DNA of 16,045 nucleotides, taken from Clostridia bacterium. Lineage in GTDB: Bacteria; Bacillota; DSM-521; Neomoorellales; Neomoorellaceae. This document shows, piece by piece, positions 13,917 to 16,045 of this stretch. Location of the stretch: NCBI GenBank assembly GCA_012727745.1, contig JAAYGJ010000195.1, positions 1-16,045 of the forward strand, written 5' to 3'. The translations under genes were made by a program, and so were the position numbers. Under the pieces are notes generated by a model that was given only the letters and a program-made list of their open reading frames with translations, was not told the DNA's origin and searched no databases. How positions within the stretch are numbered: the stretch's first letter is position 1; every line of letters begins with the position of its first letter.

Positions 13917-14186
13917 GTGAGCCAGGAGTTTGTGTTAAACCTGGCCCGGGAGGCCCTGACGACAGCTCTGTTGCTGGCGGCACCTCCGCTGGGCCTGAGC
14001 CTGGTAGTCGGGGTGGGTATCAGTATTCTGCAGGCAACAACGCAAATCCAGGAGCAGACCCTGACCTTTGTTCCCAAAATAGTGGCAGTAATCGTTGGCG
14101 TTTTATTGCTCGGTTCCTGGATGTTAAATGTACTTATCCAGTTTACGTTAAATATCTTTACTAACTTGAGCAATTTAGTTTTTTAA
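13917..14186 (+). CDS. fliQ: Flagellar biosynthetic protein FliQ
   Basis: FliQ is the small export-gate subunit with two membrane hairpin helices. The 89-aa product reads MSQEFVLNLAREALTTALLL, then AAPPLGLSLVVGVGISILQA, then TTQIQEQTLTFVPKIVAVIV, matching the FliQ consensus, including the TQIQEQTLTFVPKI loop. The start is GTG 13917, 7 bases after AGGAGGAG (13902-13909). ATG 13913 is better looking but in another frame. Length (about 89 aa) is exactly that of the family, so the long upstream extension into fliP is not real. Confidence 0.96.
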   Translation: MSQEFVLNLAREALTTALLLAAPPLGLSLVVGVGISILQATTQIQEQTLTFVPKIVAVIVGVLLLGSWMLNVLIQFTLNIFTNLSNLVF

Positions 14187-14232
14187 AGGTTTTTATGCAG
14201 CCGGGCAAAACTTGCAAAGCAGTCAAACCTTT
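14185..14232 (+). repeat. 8-bp inverted repeat in the fliQ-fliR gap
   Basis: AAAGGTTT (14185-14192) is perfectly complementary to AAACCTTT (14225-14232). The first arm contains AAAGG, the ribosome binding site for the small ORF at 14195-14263, so folding would hide it. Being AT-rich with a 32-base loop, its stability is modest. Confidence 0.3.
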
Positions 14233-14263
14233 CTCAGCTTGCAACGAGGTGTTATACAGGTGA
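14195..14263 (+). CDS. Possible 22-codon leader ORF before fliR
   Basis: The frame reads MQPGKTCKAVKPFSACNEVL, then YR and stop. ATG 14195 is 5 bases after AAAGG (14185-14189), and the TGA at 14261-14263 overlaps the fliR ATG as TGATG. This is the arrangement of translational coupling. The peptide has two cysteines and four basic residues, and resembles no family I recognise. fliR has no strong ribosome binding site of its own at the usual distance, which supports a coupling role. It could equally be chance in a 73-base gap. Confidence 0.35.
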   Translation: MQPGKTCKAVKPFSACNEVLYR

Positions 14264-15030
14264 TGAGTTACCTCGCCCAGGCAGAAATTTTTTTCCTTGC
14301 CCTGGTAAGGATTACCTCTTTTTTCATAACTGCCCCCTTTTTTGGTATCCGCGGGGTCCCGAGCCTGGCCAAGCTCGCCCTGGGTTTTATAGTGACGGTA
14401 CTGTTATTTCCGCTGATGAGTGCAGTTCAGCTATCTGATGCAGCTAGTGGCGCTTATGTACTGGCGGTAATAAAGGAGGCGTTGCTGGGCCTGTCCATGG
14501 GTTTCCTGGCTACTCTTATTATCAGTGCCATTCAGGTTGCCGGTCAGTTTATGGATTTGCACATGGGACTGGCCATGTCAGGCATATTTGACCCGCAGAA
14601 TGCAACCAACACAACTGTTGTGGGCCGTTTTTTCTATGTAATGGCCTTGTTGCTTTTTTTCCAGCTTGATGGCCACCATTCTTTGCTGCTGGCTTTGCAG
14701 GCCAGTTTTCGCTACCTGCCCCTGGGAGAAGTAGTATTTGACGGTAGCATGGTCTGGGCCGTAGTCAAGCTGTTTACGGCTATGTTTGCTCTGGCGATGC
14801 GCATTGCCCTGCCGGTCATCGCTGTTCTCCTTGTTTCTGATCTGGCCCTGTGCCTGGTGGCCAGGACGGTTCCCCAGCTCAATGTTTTTATTCTGGGCTT
14901 CCCTTTGAAAGCCGGCCTGGGAGTGCTGACCTTGATAGTGATTTTCCCCCTGTTGTTTACAGTGTTTATCAACATTTTTAGCCAGATGGAGCAGGATCTG
15001 GCCCTGTTGCTGCGAGGTTTATCGCCTTGA
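14263..15030 (+). CDS. fliR: Flagellar biosynthetic protein FliR
   Basis: FliR is the gate subunit that completes the FliP/FliQ export channel. The 255-aa product starts MSYLAQAEIFFLALVRITSF and has about six membrane helices. It has the family patterns APFFGIRGVPSLAKLALGF, KEALLGLSMGFLATLIISAI, GQFMDLHMGLAMSGIFDPQN and RTVPQLNVFILGFPLKAGLG. ATG 14263 overlaps the stop of the small upstream ORF. GTG 14260, immediately before it and nine bases from GAGGT (14246-14250), is an almost equal candidate. A TTG at 14212 is in frame but adds residues not typical of FliR. The stop TGA overlaps the flhB start. Confidence 0.94.
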   Translation: MSYLAQAEIFFLALVRITSFFITAPFFGIRGVPSLAKLALGFIVTVLLFPLMSAVQLSDAASGAYVLAVIKEALLGLSMGFLATLIISAIQVAGQFMDLHMGLAMSGIFDPQNATNTTVVGRFFYVMALLLFFQLDGHHSLLLALQASFRYLPLGEVVFDGSMVWAVVKLFTAMFALAMRIALPVIAVLLVSDLALCLVARTVPQLNVFILGFPLKAGLGVLTLIVIFPLLFTVFINIFSQMEQDLALLLRGLSP

Positions 15031-16045
15031 TTGATCTCCAGTTGTTTGCCCAGGAAAAAACTGAGGAGGCAACTCCCCACCGCCTCCAGGAAGTACGGCG
15101 TAAAGGCCAGGTTGCCCGCAGCAACGACCTGAGTACAGCGCTGGTGCTGCTAGCAGGGGTATTATTTCTGTACTGGCGCCGCCAGGAATTTATGTTCGCT
15201 ATAACCGGCCTGCTGACCAGTTTTTTGCAGGTTAACTGGCAGCAGGAGCTTGACGCAGGAACTTTTATTAGCCTGGCAGCCTACCTGATCGTTGAGATGG
15301 CTGCACTGCTGCTTCCCCTGGTTGCCCTGGCAGTACTGGTGGGGTTGGTTGCCAACTTTGCCCAAACCGGATTTATTTTTTCTCTGCACCCGCTGACGCC
15401 GCGCCTGGAAAATATTAACCCTCTTAATGGTTTTAAACGCATTTTATCGCGCCGGGCGCTAATGGAACTGTTTAAAAGTTTGGCCAAAGTAGTAGCAGTA
15501 AGCCTGGTCGTCTGGTTGGTGATAAAGGGCCAATTTGTTGAGCTGTTCATGACGGTGGACATGGGCCTGCTGGCAAGCATGGAACTGGTAGGAAAATTGT
15601 TGTTCAAGGTCGGTCTGAGCGCGCTGCTGGTTTTCCTGGTGGTGGGGGTAATTGATCTGGTCTTTCAAAAACGGGAGTTCAGGCGCAGTATCCGCATGAC
15701 CAAACAGGAAACTAAAGAAGAAATGAAACAGCTGGAAGGCGACCCCCTGGTAAGATCCCGCCTGCGGGAAAAACAGCGGCAACTGGCCCGGCACCGGATG
15801 ATGCATGCAGTGCCGGAAGCTATGGTAGTTGTGACCAACCCCATCCATTTGGCTGTAGCTCTCCGCTACCGGGAAACAGAAGGGGCGCCGCGGCTGGTGG
15901 CCAAAGGGGCCGGCAGCATCGCGGAACGAATTAAGGAAGTAGCCCGGCGGCATAAAGTACCGGTGGTAGAGGAAGCCCCTCTGGCCAGGGCACTTTTTTA
16001 TCAGGTGGAACTGGGCCAGGAAATACCGGTTACCCTGTACCAGGC
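15027..16045 (+). CDS. flhB: Flagellar biosynthetic protein FlhB (3' end outside window)
   Basis: FlhB is the export-gate protein that switches export from hook to filament substrates after autocleavage. The first 339 residues are present. They comprise an N-terminal cytoplasmic segment (IDLQLFAQEKTEEATPHRLQ with the KGQVARSNDL helix), four membrane helices, the RSIRMTKQETKEEMKQLEGD linker with DPLVRSRLR, and the C-terminal domain with VVVTNPIHLAVALRYRE at about 267-282 and KGAGSIAERIKEVARRH. The autocleavage tetrapeptide, normally NPTH, is NPIH here (N271-H274). The start TTG 15027 overlaps the fliR TGA, with GAGG at 15014-15017. Only the last 15-20 residues seem missing. Confidence 0.94.
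   Translation, partial: MIDLQLFAQEKTEEATPHRLQEVRRKGQVARSNDLSTALVLLAGVLFLYWRRQEFMFAITGLLTSFLQVNWQQELDAGTFISLAAYLIVEMAALLLPLVALAVLVGLVANFAQTGFIFSLHPLTPRLENINPLNGFKRILSRRALMELFKSLAKVVAVSLVVWLVIKGQFVELFMTVDMGLLASMELVGKLLFKVGLSALLVFLVVGVIDLVFQKREFRRSIRMTKQETKEEMKQLEGDPLVRSRLREKQRQLARHRMMHAVPEAMVVVTNPIHLAVALRYRETEGAPRLVAKGAGSIAERIKEVARRHKVPVVEEAPLARALFYQVELGQEIPVTLYQ

Noticed and set aside
15459..15953. A 164-codon minus-strand ORF opposite flhB.
   Set aside because: The plus strand encodes conserved FlhB throughout, and the antisense translation is His/Gln-rich without family features.
1..16045. CRISPR arrays, tRNA or rRNA genes, insertion sequences or phage genes.
   Set aside because: None was recognised; nearly all bases are accounted for by flagellar genes and short gaps.

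Overview
The window is almost entirely one co-directional (+ strand) flagellar/motility operon of a Gram-positive bacterium of the Clostridia type. The gene order flgB-flgC-fliE-fliF-fliG-fliH-fliI-fliJ-fliK-flgD-(flagellar operon protein)-flgE-flbD-motA-motB-fliL-fliN-fliO-fliP-fliQ-fliR-flhB is the classic Firmicutes fla/che order. motAB lies inside the cluster between flbD and fliL, as in Moorella/Desulfotomaculum-like anaerobes. Further support comes from the short 274-aa FlgE, the SwrD/FlbD and TIGR02530-like proteins, moderately GC-rich DNA, strong GGAGG-type ribosome binding sites and very frequent GTG/TTG starts. The exact genus cannot be read from the sequence.

Layout. 1-298 is a non-coding leader. 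It holds a c-di-GMP-I (GEMM) riboswitch-like element whose 3' two-thirds is near-consensus but whose 5' strand is not, then a terminator-like hairpin, alternative GGACT/AGTCC hairpins, and a perfect palindrome next to the flgB ribosome binding site. 299-1484 encodes the proximal rod and its basal adaptor (FlgB, FlgC, FliE). 1497-6585 encodes the MS ring (FliF), rotor (FliG) and the export ATPase set (FliH, FliI, FliJ). 6621-9920 encodes hook-length control, hook cap, a small flagellar-operon protein and the hook (FliK, FlgD, TIGR02530-like, FlgE). 10078-12402 holds FlbD/SwrD, the stator (MotA, MotB) and FliL. 12415-16045 holds one switch protein (FliN) and the membrane export gate (FliO, FliP, FliQ, FliR and the 5' part of FlhB, cut by the window edge).

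The genes are packed so that translation is probably coupled: many overlap or are separated by a few bases. The only sizeable internal gap (9921-10077) contains a long stem structure. Another gap (14187-14262) contains a 22-codon ORF whose stop overlaps the fliR start. About half the genes start with GTG or TTG, and fliJ appears to use CTG.

No new multi-gene system is evident. The points most worth following are the unusual c-di-GMP riboswitch leader, the absence of fliM between fliL and fliN together with a FliM-like N-terminus on FliN, the NPIH variant of the FlhB autocleavage motif, the CTG start of fliJ, the flgE-flbD RNA structure and the leader ORF of fliR.
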